Assembly: GCA_036924855.1 (NCBI GenBank)
Contig: JBAGRP010000001.1
Location: 1-64,000 of the forward strand
Reading direction: 5' to 3'
DNA from: Nitrobacteraceae bacterium AZCC 2146
GTDB taxonomy: Bacteria; Pseudomonadota; Alphaproteobacteria; Rhizobiales; Xanthobacteraceae
Length of the DNA: 64,000 bases
Below the pieces are notes generated by a model, which saw only the letters and a program-made list of their open reading frames with translations, was not told where the DNA came from and ran no database searches. A program made the translations under genes and the position numbers. Below are positions 37,325 through 46,074 of this stretch, one piece after another. Position 1 is the stretch's first letter, and every line of letters begins with the position of its first letter.

Positions 37325-38248
37325 TCATCCGCAATTTGATAACATCCTTTGGAGTATTGCCTCGACCGAGTGCGGCGAAATTCCGAGTTCACCAAATCCG
37401 GCCATTTCAGGTGATGACACGGTGTCGATCTGCATCAGTTCCACCTGATTACGAGTGAGGAGTGGATCCGGGAGTATTTCGAAGGCCCATGACAGTGCGT
37501 GCCAAACGGCAAACGGGACTGGAATCAGTAGGGGCGCAAGGCCAGCTTGGTGCGCAACGGCTCTGAGAAATTCCTCGTAAGAGTAGACGCGAGGGCCGCC
37601 GAGTTCGAAGATCATTGAAGGCGTCTCGGCTTGCTGCATGATCCGGCCAATCGCCTCCGCAACATCCTCCACATAGGCCGGCTGCAATCTGGTCAGGCCG
37701 CGGCCGAACATCGGATAGATTGGAAGCTGGCGAAGGAGCTTGAGGATGGTGGTAAGAAACGCATCGTTCGGTCCGAACATCACCGCCGGCCGAACGAAAA
37801 GTGCATCGGCGAACGCGGCCCGGACCGCCAGTTCGCCTTCGCCGCGCTTTCGGATGTACCATGATCGTGAGGCGGCATCGGCGCCGATTCCTGAAATGTG
37901 AATGAGCCGATCAACTCCGGCACGGTGTGCGTTAGCCGCTACCCGTCGGGCAGACTCGACGTGAACGGAATGAAAAGTCTCCTGTCCGTGCTCGACGTAA
38001 AGGCTAACCGCATTTACAACACCGTAGGCGCCGGCAAGCGCATCCGCGACTGACCGCTCGTCGTGAATGTTGGCCCCTACGGATTGAAGTTGCGGATCAT
38101 CAGGACCAAACAGTCTGTGCCCCCGATCCGGATGCCTTGACGCGATCCGAACGGGAAATCCGCGAGAGCGCAGTTGCCGAACGATGCGGCGACCGAGAAA
38201 GCCGGTTCCACCGAATACAGTGACGGTGCGACCGTTCGTTGCCACCAT
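37325..38248 (-). CDS. NAD(P)-binding epimerase-like protein (NDUFA9-type, atypical SDR)
   Basis: A 307-residue Rossmann protein. It starts VFGGTGFLGRRIVRQLRSRG (GxxGxxG) and has GVVNAVSLYVEHGQ, LIHISGIGAD, YIRKRGEGELAVRAAF, and VRPAVMFGPND, the pattern of the NDUFA9/YwnB-like atypical SDR class found with complex I or quinone metabolism. The Tyr-x3-Lys pair is YIRKR. Convergent with glnA, its stop being 67 bases from glnA's stop. Confidence 0.8.
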   Translation of the reverse strand: MVATNGRTVTVFGGTGFLGRRIVRQLRSRGFPVRIASRHPDRGHRLFGPDDPQLQSVGANIHDERSVADALAGAYGVVNAVSLYVEHGQETFHSVHVESARRVAANAHRAGVDRLIHISGIGADAASRSWYIRKRGEGELAVRAAFADALFVRPAVMFGPNDAFLTTILKLLRQLPIYPMFGRGLTRLQPAYVEDVAEAIGRIMQQAETPSMIFELGGPRVYSYEEFLRAVAHQAGLAPLLIPVPFAVWHALSWAFEILPDPLLTRNQVELMQIDTVSSPEMAGFGELGISPHSVEAILQRMLSNCG

Positions 38249-38280
38249 GACTCAAATTCGCCAATTCATGTCGTACCTTC

Positions 38281-38600
38281 TCACTGCTTGAAGTCGAGGG
38301 ACCTATCCGGGCGATCGAGCAACCACTCGCCATGATGAAGTCTTTCACAGGCCGTCCTTTGATCTTCTTGGTACTCAGAGAGACAGTCGCATAACCCCAG
38401 CCGAAGCTGATGTCAGGGGGATGGCCTTTTGTCTCGGCAAGCTCACCGACTTCCTGAACAAAGTCGAGCGTTTCCCGGAAATTGTGGAATCGAACGGCGC
38501 TTCTGGATGCGGTGGGTCGCCCGCCGTTGGCTATTGCTCCTTTGCTGGTGCGCCCGGAAGCACGGCTGCCACACCTTCCGGAGTGATGTTGAAGGCCAGG
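38281..38600 (-). pseudogene. 4a-hydroxytetrahydrobiopterin (pterin-4a-carbinolamine) dehydratase-like relic
   Basis: One minus frame reads VRFHNFRETLDFVQEVGELA then ETKGHPPDISFGWGYATVSL and KDFIMASGCSIARI, the core of pterin carbinolamine dehydratases; the active-site pair is normally HHPD and here is GHPPD. The N-terminus is not in the same frame (an upstream frame reads ITPEGVAAVLPGAP and stops), and the C-terminus runs on unchecked into the next gene. I read it as frameshifted on one or both sides. Confidence 0.5.
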
Positions 38601-38660
38601 AATATCAACGGCTCGTTGCCTGAGTTCCCCCTTGGTGCACGAGAGCGTACGATTCATAGA

Positions 38661-39050
38661 TCAGGGAACCTGGTCCCCTTGCTTCCGTCTTACCGTCGGG
38701 AGCAAAGGCCGAGCAAAACTGAGTTCGTGGCCGTCGGGGTCGATTAGGTGGAAGAAGCGCTCACCCCATTCGGCATCAAGGGGCACGGTAGCTGGCTGGT
38801 ATCCCGCTGCGAGCGCACGGTCGTAAAGTGCGTCAACATCGGCAACGTAAAAGATTACTCGCCCCCACCAGGACCAGCGCCGCTCGGCAGGCTGGGCAAT
38901 GAGGTTGAGATAGCTCGTCCCCGCTCGAAAGCTGGTGAATGACGACTCTTCACCGCCGTGCAGGACCTCAAACCCCAGGGCGCGGTAGAATCGGACAGCT
39001 CGTGGCATTTCGTGGGTGCCCAGTGTGACCGCGCTGATCCCCTCGATCAT
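38661..39050 (-). CDS. Glyoxalase/bleomycin-resistance (VOC) family protein
   Basis: A 129-residue VOC protein with the paired beta-alpha-beta3 repeats: GISAVTLGTHEMPRAVRFYR then ALGFEVLHGG, and GRVIFYVADVDALYDRALAA then FFHLIDPDGHELSFARPL. Metal-ligand positions suggest His/Glu in the second half. Substrate unknown; possible detoxification. ATG 39050 begins MIEGISAV. Confidence 0.75.
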   Translation of the reverse strand: MIEGISAVTLGTHEMPRAVRFYRALGFEVLHGGEESSFTSFRAGTSYLNLIAQPAERRWSWWGRVIFYVADVDALYDRALAAGYQPATVPLDAEWGERFFHLIDPDGHELSFARPLLPTVRRKQGDQVP

Positions 39051-39149
39051 GTACAGAACTCTCCGGCTTTATTTCCCTGCGCCGTTTGTAGTCGACACCA
39101 CCGGTCAGAACAAAGCCGAGGGCGCGACGCACAGGCTAACCGCGCCTCA

Positions 39150-39508
39150 TGGACTGACTGGATCAGAAATATCCGCAATGGACGAAGCCGGTTCATGGGA
39201 CAACCTACACGAAGGATTTGAGGTTAAGCGTATCAACCACCAAGAAGCCTATTCGAAGAACAACGCTTGCACCAATTGGGCGGAGGAGTTTTTCTCGCGT
39301 ATGTGCCGCGCAGAGATTGGCATCCATCACCACATTGCCGGTGCGTCCCTTTTGCGGTATGCTCAGGATAGCTCTTGGAGAGAGGGCAACCGCCGTCTGT
39401 CGAACGGTGAGCAAAATCAACCGCCTCGCGGCTTTGTTTTTGAGACGTGGCAGGTCAGTTGATTTTGGAGGTTATTGGCAGCGGCACTCGAAAGATGTTC
39501 ATGCCTGA
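39150..39508 (+). mobile_element. IS1595-family transposase relic with frameshift
   Basis: In one frame the text runs EAGSWDNLHEGFEVKRINHQ, EAYSKNNACTNWAEEFFSRM, then HHHIAGASLLRYAQDSSWRE and NRRLSNGEQ, the C-terminal half of the ISXO2/IS1595 DDE transposase with its HHHIA motif. At about 39410 the match passes to another frame: NRLAALFLRRGRSVDFGGYW then QRH. The N-terminal half is missing. So a truncated and frameshifted copy. Confidence 0.65.
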
Positions 39509-39683
39509 GCAAAAGCTTCACACCCACGAAGAAGTGTTTAAAGATCATGTCACCGGTCAGTATGATGAAACCATATTTCGTTTCAGAGTGCCGGGTGGCT
39601 GGATTTATACGCACACTATTGTCCGGTTTGGTTCGGTCGACAAAAACTACGTAGCAGATACTTTCGTTCCTGACTCTAAGTAA
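39495..39683 (+). CDS. Possible small protein, unknown (62 aa)
   Basis: Frame MFMPEQKLHTHEEVFKDHVT then a beta-rich half with VPGGWIYTHTIVRF and ending VADTFVPDSK. Composition looks protein-like. It starts inside the end of the IS1595 scar and has only a weak GAAAG ahead of the ATG. Unknown function; may be a fragment joined by the insertion. Confidence 0.35.
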   Translation: MFMPEQKLHTHEEVFKDHVTGQYDETIFRFRVPGGWIYTHTIVRFGSVDKNYVADTFVPDSK

Positions 39684-40082
39684 GGATTGGTTTGGTGGCG
39701 AAGCAGCCATCCGAAATTTGGGAGCCGTATCGCGCTAGCCTCGATGCAAAGCGCGATCTCTACTAAGCGCCCAGACGGCATCTTGGCTTGTGCCCGTTTT
39801 AATGACCGCTGGTTGCCCAACCAATCGCTTGAGCGATGTCAGTGCCATGTTGGTGATGGCTTGCCCTACCTTGTCGTCGTCTTCCTCGATCGTTCCGGCA
39901 GATAATACGTACTCGACATTTCCCCCTCCTGGGGGTAGCGCCCTCGGCGCCTGGACCAGCGCGACAACGGGGAAGGGCGAGTTGCGGGGTACCGTGGCAC
40001 GCCTTTTTCTTTGCAGTAATGGGTTGCTCCGGACTTGCCCTGACCAGAACCGCACCAATGTAATAGGCATCGCTTTATATCT
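39684..40082. other. Intergenic, possible minus-strand gene relic
   Basis: On the minus strand (about 39735-39935) a frame reads LPPGGGNVEYVLSAGTIEED then DDKVGQAITNMALTSLKRLV, which looks protein-like but has no start and frame-shifts on its left and right sides. No recognised family. Confidence 0.3.
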
Positions 40083-40128
40083 GGAGTAGGAGCGATGGCC
40101 GGATATATGGAGTAGGAGCGATGGCCGG
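40083..40128 (+). repeat. 26-base tandem duplication of a ribosome site and start codon
   Basis: GGAGTAGGAGCGATGGCCGG occurs at 40083-40102 and 40109-40128. Each copy contains AGGAG and an ATG. The first ATG (40095) opens a six-codon frame, MAGYME then a stop; the second (40121) opens the 81-residue protein. So the first copy is a mini-ORF ahead of the true start. Confidence 0.8.
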
Positions 40129-40366
40129 GCCCAAGACCCCGCAAGAGCTGGCTGACCGGATGCGCGATCATCGTGCGCAGCACCGCGCTCACGATGGTTT
40201 CGTGCGAGAGACCTTCACCCAACCCCGTGACGACGCCCGCCAAACGGTGAGGGAGTTCCTCGATCGCTACCCGAAGCCGGCTTATATGAGCGAGGTCGAG
40301 CATTGGCGCGAGCTGCCAGGCGGGGAGATCGAGTTCACGATGAGGCGGCTGCGGACGGCTGTCTGA
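40121..40366 (+). CDS. Small conserved hypothetical protein (81 aa)
   Basis: Eighty-one residues: MAGPKTPQELADRMRDHRAQ, then a helix with FVRETFTQPRDDARQTVREF, an aromatic block YPKPAYMSEVEHWRELP and the end EFTMRRLRTAV. I associate this layout with a family of small proteins in Bradyrhizobium with no known function. The ATG is the second of two duplicated starts. Confidence 0.65.
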   Translation: MAGPKTPQELADRMRDHRAQHRAHDGFVRETFTQPRDDARQTVREFLDRYPKPAYMSEVEHWRELPGGEIEFTMRRLRTAV

Positions 40367-40431
40367 ACGGGACGCCCCCGAAATCAGATAGTCGAAGGGA
40401 TTTTGCACTGGCTCTCACGCAGGGAGTGCAG

Positions 40432-41715
40432 CTATGCCTCGTTCAAAGCCTGCGCGATGTCCGCGATCAGATCGGACGGGTGTTCGATGCCGATCGACAG
40501 CCGGATCGTGGAGTCGAGAACGCCTATTTTTTGGCGGATGTCAGCCGGAACGCCGGAGTGGGTCATGCTTGCGGGCAGGCTGGCAAGCGACTCGGTGCCG
40601 CCCAGGCTCACCGCCAGCTTGAAGATTTGCAGCGCGTTCAAGAATTTAAAGGCGGCGGCTTGGCCGCCGACAATGTCGAACGAGAACGTTGAGCCCGCGC
40701 CGGTGCATTGCCTCGCGAACAGGCGGCCGGCGGGGGAGGCCTCTTCGTGGTGAGCAAGGTAATGGACCTTCGCCACTTTGGCGTGGTCGCGCAGGTAATC
40801 TGCCACGAGCCGCGCGTTTCTGTCAGCTTTTTCCATGCGGATGCTCAGTGTTTCGAGCGATCGGCTGATCATCCAGCAGGAATGGGGGTCCAGTTGGGTG
40901 CCGATGGCGCCTCGCAATGCTTTGACGTCTCTCATGAGGGCTTTTGAGCCGAGCGCAGCGCCCGCGATTAGGTCGGAATGACCGCCGATATATTTGGTCA
41001 GCGAGTACAACGAAAGATCCGCGCCGTGTTCGATCGGCCGCTGAAACACCGGCCCGAGCAACGTATTGTCGCACGCAACGATCGGCGTGTGCCCCTGGGC
41101 CTGGCCGATCATCTCGGCGACGCGGCGCACCATCGTGATATCGACTAGGCCGTTGGTGGGATTTGCCGGGGTTTCGATGAAAATCATCGCAACCCGGCCT
41201 TTGCGCATGGCGTCCTCCGCCGCCAGCCTGACTGCGGCTTCGTCGATGCCGTCGGCAAAGCCCACCGCGCCGATGGAGAGGCCCGCAAGCGTCTTTGCAA
41301 ACAGAGTTTCCGTCCCGCCATAGAGCGGTTGAGAGTGCAGAATGACGTCGCCAGGGCGGACGAACGCGAGGATCGTGGTCGCAATCGCTGCCATGCCCGA
41401 CGAGAACAGTGCACATTTCTCGGTGCGCTCGTAGACAGAGAGCCTGTCCTCAACGATCTCGCTGTTGGGATGATTGAACCGCGAATAAACCAGGCCCGCA
41501 CCCATCCCCTCGGGAGGCTCGCGCCGACCCGAGACGAAATCGAAGAAGTCCTGTCCGTCTTCGGCGGTCCTGAAGACGAAGGTCGAGGTCAGGAAGACCG
41601 GTGGTTTGACGGCTCCTTCCGACAGTTGCGGGTCGTAGCCGTAGTTCAGCATGAGCGTTTCGGGATGCAGCATGTGGTTGCCGATGTGGGTCTTCGACGG
41701 AAACGGTTTCACCAT
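40432..41715 (-). CDS. Cys/Met metabolism PLP enzyme (cystathionine gamma-synthase / methionine gamma-lyase family)
   Basis: A 427-residue fold-type I PLP enzyme. It has [13 protein letters not shown], the family Tyr/Arg in [17 protein letters not shown], the PLP phosphate site [29 protein letters not shown] and the Schiff-base Lys in [15 protein letters not shown]. It could make cystathionine or degrade methionine/homocysteine; residues seen do not decide. Start at 41715 (MVKPFPS); the frame continues 32 codons upstream without similarity. Confidence 0.88.
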   Translation of the reverse strand: MVKPFPSKTHIGNHMLHPETLMLNYGYDPQLSEGAVKPPVFLTSTFVFRTAEDGQDFFDFVSGRREPPEGMGAGLVYSRFNHPNSEIVEDRLSVYERTEKCALFSSGMAAIATTILAFVRPGDVILHSQPLYGGTETLFAKTLAGLSIGAVGFADGIDEAAVRLAAEDAMRKGRVAMIFIETPANPTNGLVDITMVRRVAEMIGQAQGHTPIVACDNTLLGPVFQRPIEHGADLSLYSLTKYIGGHSDLIAGAALGSKALMRDVKALRGAIGTQLDPHSCWMISRSLETLSIRMEKADRNARLVADYLRDHAKVAKVHYLAHHEEASPAGRLFARQCTGAGSTFSFDIVGGQAAAFKFLNALQIFKLAVSLGGTESLASLPASMTHSGVPADIRQKIGVLDSTIRLSIGIEHPSDLIADIAQALNEA

Positions 41716-42386
41716 GGCCTGCCTCGCTGTCTGGATTGGGAACGTCGCCCTGCGTTGGGGGTCCTCCGCAATGGCGAGGCGATCAAGAGCGGTGGATGCG
41801 ACGGCATCCAACGGCTCCGGTCAACGTTGCCAGGATCAGCGTAGCAACATCCGGGACAGATTTCACCGCGCCCGAGGCGGATTTCGCAGCGTTCATCCGG
41901 GCTGCTGGCTTCTGTCCTGGGAGATCACATTTGTCACGTGGGAGCTGCTGGAGTTGAGACAGCGCCTGGTCCGCTCCTGGCACGTTTGAGACGTGCCGAT
42001 GGAAGCTGGAATTGTCCGCTTGTCGGGGAAGACCGCAGCCGGGAATTGGCCATTCGATCTCTGTCGAGGGTTCAATTCGCGGAATGGGCATTTATGCCTG
42101 CCTCTGGCGCAAAGTGGACGTCAGCTCCGAGCGGCGTACAACGCGCCACGGGACCAACCAGCGGGGAGGTCTGGCGCGCATGACCCTTTGTGCTAGTCTG
42201 TGGCGGCATGTAAATCGTCGAAGCCGCGCTGGCCCGTTGCAAAGGGACATCGGACGCCGCTTGCATCGCTTCTGCGTCGTTCTTCGGCAACAGCCGGAAG
42301 AGCATGGGTGACTATGAAACTATATTCAGTCGAACCTGATCAGGCAGACAAACTGGCGCCGATTCGACTCTGTGGGGTTACTCGGT
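41716..42386. other. Long intergenic region, no gene seen
   Basis: Several overlapping short frames, none with motifs or ribosome sites. It separates the PLP enzyme gene from the divergent CRP-like regulator gene and should contain both promoters. Confidence 0.4.
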
Positions 42387-43136
42387 ATGCCTGAGAAGAG
42401 CGGGGCGCGGCCTCAGTCGAGCCCCAGATTATCGGTGCTGTGCGAACATCCGTTTTTTCGCGAACTCGATTCCGGAGCTCTCGACCAGCTGTGCCGCTAC
42501 GCCAATTCTCGCAAATTCAAGCGCGGAGCCACAATCTTCGCCAAAGGCGATCCCGGCAACAGTCTGTTTGCTGTCGCTAGCGGTTCGGTGAAAATGAGCA
42601 TCTCGTCGGTCGAAGGGCGAAGCGCCATCCTGAATCTCATCGGGAAGGGAGAGATTTTTGGCGAAATCGCGCTACTCGACGGACTGCCTCGAACGACGGA
42701 CGCAACCGCCCACACGAGTTGCGAACTTATTATCATTGATCGACGCGATTTCCTCCCGTTTATCCGGAAACAACCGTCACTTGCCATGAAGTTCATCGAG
42801 TTGCTTTGCGCGCGTCTGCGTTGGACCAGCGAACAGATCGAGCACGTCATCCTGCAGGATCTGCCCGGTCGCCTGGCAAGCGTGCTGATCGGCCTGGCGG
42901 ACCGGCGGCAACCGACGTCTGCCGGCCGGCCGATCGCGATCACTCAGCAGGAGATCGGCGAAATGGTCGGAATGTCACGGGAAAGCATCAACAAGCAGTT
43001 GCGCGCCTGGGCGACGAGCAAGTGGGTTCGCCTCGAACATGGCGCCATCCTGATCCTGGACCCGGCGGCACTGGCGGCGGTAGCGGAGAGCGGCCATGCG
43101 GCTGCGGGGGCGCGGGACGCCGTTCCCAAAGTGTGA
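42387..43136 (+). CDS. CRP-like (cyclic-nucleotide-type) transcriptional regulator
   Basis: A 249-residue protein: an N-terminal cyclic-nucleotide-binding domain with the phosphate-binding cassette FGEIALLDGLPRTT (Glu and Arg nine residues apart, as in cAMP binders), a long helix, and a winged helix ITQQEIGEMVGMSRESINKQ. The recognition helix keeps the Arg-Glu of CRP (SRES versus SRET), with Lys at the third contact position instead of Arg. So TGTGA-type sites are expected, and two lie in the next kilobase. ATG 42387; a GTG at 42372 is possible. Its stop lies inside the first palindrome. Confidence 0.88.
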   Translation: MPEKSGARPQSSPRLSVLCEHPFFRELDSGALDQLCRYANSRKFKRGATIFAKGDPGNSLFAVASGSVKMSISSVEGRSAILNLIGKGEIFGEIALLDGLPRTTDATAHTSCELIIIDRRDFLPFIRKQPSLAMKFIELLCARLRWTSEQIEHVILQDLPGRLASVLIGLADRRQPTSAGRPIAITQQEIGEMVGMSRESINKQLRAWATSKWVRLEHGAILILDPAALAAVAESGHAAAGARDAVPKV

Positions 43137-43174
43137 AGCGGTTCACATGCGCGTGCTGCCGCTCGCGCTATAGA
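43132..43174 (+). promoter_or_regulatory. CRP-type palindrome and promoter of the small membrane protein gene
   Basis: The perfect palindrome TGTGAA-GCGG-TTCACA (43132-43147) matches the CRP half-site TGTGA-N6-TCACA. A box TATAGA lies at 43169-43174. If transcription starts about seven bases later, the palindrome is centred near -41.5, the class II activator position. It lies 52 bases upstream of the ATG at 43200. Confidence 0.65.
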
Positions 43175-43199
43175 TGCCCGTCCAATACAGGAGGCATCC

Positions 43200-43427
43200 A
43201 TGATGACGTCTGTCGATAAGCTGGAGCAGACCTATCGCCGCACCTACCGGCGGCTGACCGTCGGGATGTTTATCGCCTACGCCGTCGTTCTGGGCGTAGC
43301 CCTCTCGGTCTTCCTTACCGGTCCTGCCGCGGTGTTCTGGGCGAGGGATGGGGCGCCGTCAGCGTCGCCCCCGGCCGGAGTGCTCCAATCCGCCGGCCCT
43401 GGCGCTGAGGCCGTCAAGACCAAGTGA
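43200..43427 (+). CDS. Small single-span membrane protein (75 aa)
   Basis: A basic N-terminus (TYRRTYRRLTVGM) is followed by one membrane segment, FIAYAVVLGVALSVFL, and a Pro/Ala/Gly-rich tail of about 30 residues. No family recognised. GGAGGCATCC precedes ATG 43200. A CRP-type site 52 bases upstream suggests activation by the neighbouring regulator. Confidence 0.65.
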   Translation: MMTSVDKLEQTYRRTYRRLTVGMFIAYAVVLGVALSVFLTGPAAVFWARDGAPSASPPAGVLQSAGPGAEAVKTK

Positions 43428-43547
43428 CGACAGCATCCGCCGGACGGCCAGGGACATGTCGTCAGCCTGAATGAACTGGCTCTTTGCCAGCACGGGCAGG
43501 CACGAACCGATTTCGCAGCCGCGACCGTGGGATGACGGACATTTGAC

Positions 43548-43835
43548 ATGAAATTCAACAGCTCCCCGACCGACACGTCCACCCTTGCCGCGCTACGCCG
43601 TGCCCTCGACGACATCATTGCGGACCAGCGATTCGCAGCGCGAAAATCGATATCGGCTCTGGATATCGCCGAACATCTTTTGGCGCAGGCCGCCGCGGGC
43701 GAGCGGGATATCGACCGCCTAAAAGCGTCTGCGTTCAGCAAGCTGATGGATGATCAGGGCGGTGGCGCATCGTCTGCGAGCCTGCAAGCCGACATGATCC
43801 CTCGATCCCGCGGCGTCGATCGGCCGCGTGACTGA
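43548..43835 (+). CDS. Small hypothetical protein (95 aa)
   Basis: Helical N-terminal part TSTLAALRRALDDIIADQRF then SISALDIAEHLLAQAAAGER, and a disordered Ser/Arg/Asp tail. GACGGACATTTGAC precedes the ATG, a weak ribosome site. No similarity I recognise; the first 60 residues look like a real folded helix bundle. Follows the small membrane protein gene by 120 bases. Confidence 0.5.
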   Translation: MKFNSSPTDTSTLAALRRALDDIIADQRFAARKSISALDIAEHLLAQAAAGERDIDRLKASAFSKLMDDQGGGASSASLQADMIPRSRGVDRPRD

Positions 43836-43990
43836 AACGGGCGGGCCGATCCCGGTCAGCCGCGCGGATAACGGATGGCTGCATCGCCGCGGTGGACGGC
43901 TTCCAAGGTCTGCTTGAGGTACATCACGGGCTCCACCCGCCGGCGATAGCGGCGCAGCAGCCCTATGTGAGCGAGGAGCCTTGCGCCGGG

Positions 43991-44263
43991 TTACGGCGCC
44001 GGTGAATTCGAAAAATCGAGTGGCACGACGTTGACACATCGAACCGGCCGATTCAGGACGTGCTGGGCGGCCACGGCGAAGTCATCCGAGTGGTCCGCCT
44101 CGATCTCCGCGGCACAGCTTTCATTGGAGACAAAGACGTACAGGACGTCCTCGTCCATTCCTCCAACCTTCATGCCAAGGCATAGCCGGTCGTATTCCCG
44201 CGCGCCCAGCAGGTTGTTGAGCATGGCTTCGATGGCAAGTTGTTGATCATTTGTCGGTCGCAT
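43991..44263 (-). CDS. Small hypothetical protein (90 aa)
   Basis: About 90 residues from MRPTNDQQLAIEAMLNNLLG, then LCLGMKVGGMDEDVLYVFVS and the acidic AAEIEADHSDDFAVAAQHVL. The start at 44263 is backed by GGAGGGGCGAC; the frame also opens earlier at 44323. Its promoter carries the second CRP-type palindrome. No family recognised. Confidence 0.6.
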   Translation of the reverse strand: MRPTNDQQLAIEAMLNNLLGAREYDRLCLGMKVGGMDEDVLYVFVSNESCAAEIEADHSDDFAVAAQHVLNRPVRCVNVVPLDFSNSPAP

Positions 44264-44282
44264 GTCGCCCCTCCATGAGGCC

Positions 44283-44324
44283 ACTATACGGACCGGCAAA
44301 AGAGCGTCTGTGAACTGCTTCACA
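44283..44324 (-). promoter_or_regulatory. CRP-type palindrome and promoter of the 43991-44263 gene
   Basis: TGTGAA-CTGC-TTCACA (44309-44324) has the same half-sites as the palindrome at 43132. Reading the minus strand, TATAGT lies at 44288-44283, 28.5 bases from the palindrome centre against 29.5 in the other promoter. The gene start is 45 bases away. The + strand P450 operon begins about 240 bases to the right and might also use it. Confidence 0.65.
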
Positions 44325-44562
44325 CACCAGGGAGGGGCGGATATTAAGCTGCCGCAATCGACGAGCGCCCGGATGACTGAAGCATGTGGACTTTCGCGCT
44401 ATCCCTCACGACAACGGCCATGCCTAACCCACCAAAAATGACACCGCCAAATTGCAGACTGCAAAACACTCGTGCTACTGATCTGATATCAAGCGTTGTG
44501 GCCAGGCGAGGGCGTTCCATGACTCGGAGTAGCGAGACTGAGAGGTCGAAGCGTCCGGCCGC

Positions 44563-46074
44563 GTGCGGCGATCTATGGTCGCTGCGGACGCTCAGGACCT
44601 GCTCATGAGCGCGGGCAGCCCGGAACCAGCGCATTCATCCGTCATCGAGACGCCCGCCGCCAGCCCGGTCGCGCGGGCCCCGGCGCCCCCCTCCCACGCC
44701 AACGCGCTGGAAGGTCTTGCCCAGTCCATGCGCAATTTCCGCCAGACCATACAATACCGATTGTCCTGCTACGTCCTCTCGCATCTGCAGTTTCTGAAAA
44801 CGGTCTTTGCCGTACTGCGCGTCGTGCGCCCGGTCATGATCGTCGGCAACGTCCTCGTGGTTACCAAGGCTAGAGAAGTCCGCGAGGTGCTCGAACGCTT
44901 CGACGACTTCGTGCTCGGCGAATCCATCGAGCCCGGGATGCCATGGGGGCCGTTTCTGATGACGGTCGACTGGCGCGAACAGCACGCGCGCGAGCGACAA
45001 ATGTTGCAGAGCGCGGTGGATCCCGCGACCGACCTGGGCACCATCCGCACGATCGCCGCAGATGTCTGCCGTTCACGCATCGAGGCGCTGGCCGCAACGG
45101 GGCGGATCGACGTGGTCGCCGATCTGGCCGAACCGGTGATGGTCAGGATCTTTGCCGACTATTTCGGCATCCATCCGCTCGCGGGGGATGGGCGCCGCAT
45201 GGCGAGCGTGATGCGTCATCTCGCCGGGATTATTATGGTCAATCCGTCGGTGGGTTCGCAAGCCTGGCTCGACTCCCGCACCGACATCGTCTGCGTGACC
45301 CGGCAATTGATGGAGCAGCTTGCAGCCGAGAAGGCGAAGGCCGGTGACGCACCGACGGCTTCACCGCAAACCCTGTTGACGCGGCTGGTGCGGCGTCACG
45401 ATCAATCCGCCGGCCCGGCGTGGTTCGATGAGGACTGGATCCGCCGCTATTTGACCGGGCTGATAGCGACCGGAGGCGCCACCATCGTCCGGGGGACCGC
45501 ACATGCGGTCGACCAGCTCCTGGAGCGGCCCGATGCCCTGCGGCGTGCGCAAATGCTCTCCGGCATGCTCGAGCGGGCAGAGGGCGGCGATCATGGTGCC
45601 TTGTCGAGGGAAGCGGGCAGGGAGCCGAAGGCCGACGTCGAGAAATCGCGAGATGTATTGCGGCAATGCATCTATGAAGCGCTGCGGTTTCGTCCGATGC
45701 TGCCTTTGCTGGTGCGCGATTGCCCCCGCGAAACGATCATCGCCAACGGCACGCCGCGGGCGCGACTGGTGCCGGCAGGGACGCGCGTCATTGCCCCGCC
45801 GCTCGCGGCCATGTTCGACCCCGATGCGTTTCCAGACCCTTCCAGTTTTCGTGAAAGGCCGATCGAAAGCTATTTTCATTTCGGGTTCGGGCCGCGTCAC
45901 TGCTTTGGAAAATACATCGCCGACATTGCAATGCTGGAAATTGTCCACGCGCTGATGCGCCTGCCTGGCCTTGCACGGGCCGCCGGATCGACAGGCCGCG
46001 TTACCTATGACGGTCCCGCCCCCTGCTCACTCGTTGCCACGTTCGAGCCGCGCAATCGCGGAGCAACGCGGTGA
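44563..46074 (+). CDS. Cytochrome P450, peroxygenase- or isomerase-like
   Basis: A protein of up to 503 residues with the heme thiolate motif YFHFGFGPRHCFGKYIADIA near residue 445 and the ExxR pair in YEALRFRP. The I-helix reads LIATGGATIVRGT; the usual acidic residue before the Thr is Ala, so O2 activation may be impaired and peroxide use or isomerisation is possible. No ferredoxin or reductase gene is near. No signal peptide; a Pro/Ala-rich N-terminus. Start 44563 (GTG), 44575 or 44605 are options. The stop overlaps the next gene's GTG. Confidence 0.85.
   Translation: MRRSMVAADAQDLLMSAGSPEPAHSSVIETPAASPVARAPAPPSHANALEGLAQSMRNFRQTIQYRLSCYVLSHLQFLKTVFAVLRVVRPVMIVGNVLVVTKAREVREVLERFDDFVLGESIEPGMPWGPFLMTVDWREQHARERQMLQSAVDPATDLGTIRTIAADVCRSRIEALAATGRIDVVADLAEPVMVRIFADYFGIHPLAGDGRRMASVMRHLAGIIMVNPSVGSQAWLDSRTDIVCVTRQLMEQLAAEKAKAGDAPTASPQTLLTRLVRRHDQSAGPAWFDEDWIRRYLTGLIATGGATIVRGTAHAVDQLLERPDALRRAQMLSGMLERAEGGDHGALSREAGREPKADVEKSRDVLRQCIYEALRFRPMLPLLVRDCPRETIIANGTPRARLVPAGTRVIAPPLAAMFDPDAFPDPSSFRERPIESYFHFGFGPRHCFGKYIADIAMLEIVHALMRLPGLARAAGSTGRVTYDGPAPCSLVATFEPRNRGATR

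Noticed and set aside
38100..38280. C-terminal extension of the pterin dehydratase frame
   Set aside because: It overlaps the epimerase gene out of frame and has no similarity to the family; best explained by a frameshift.
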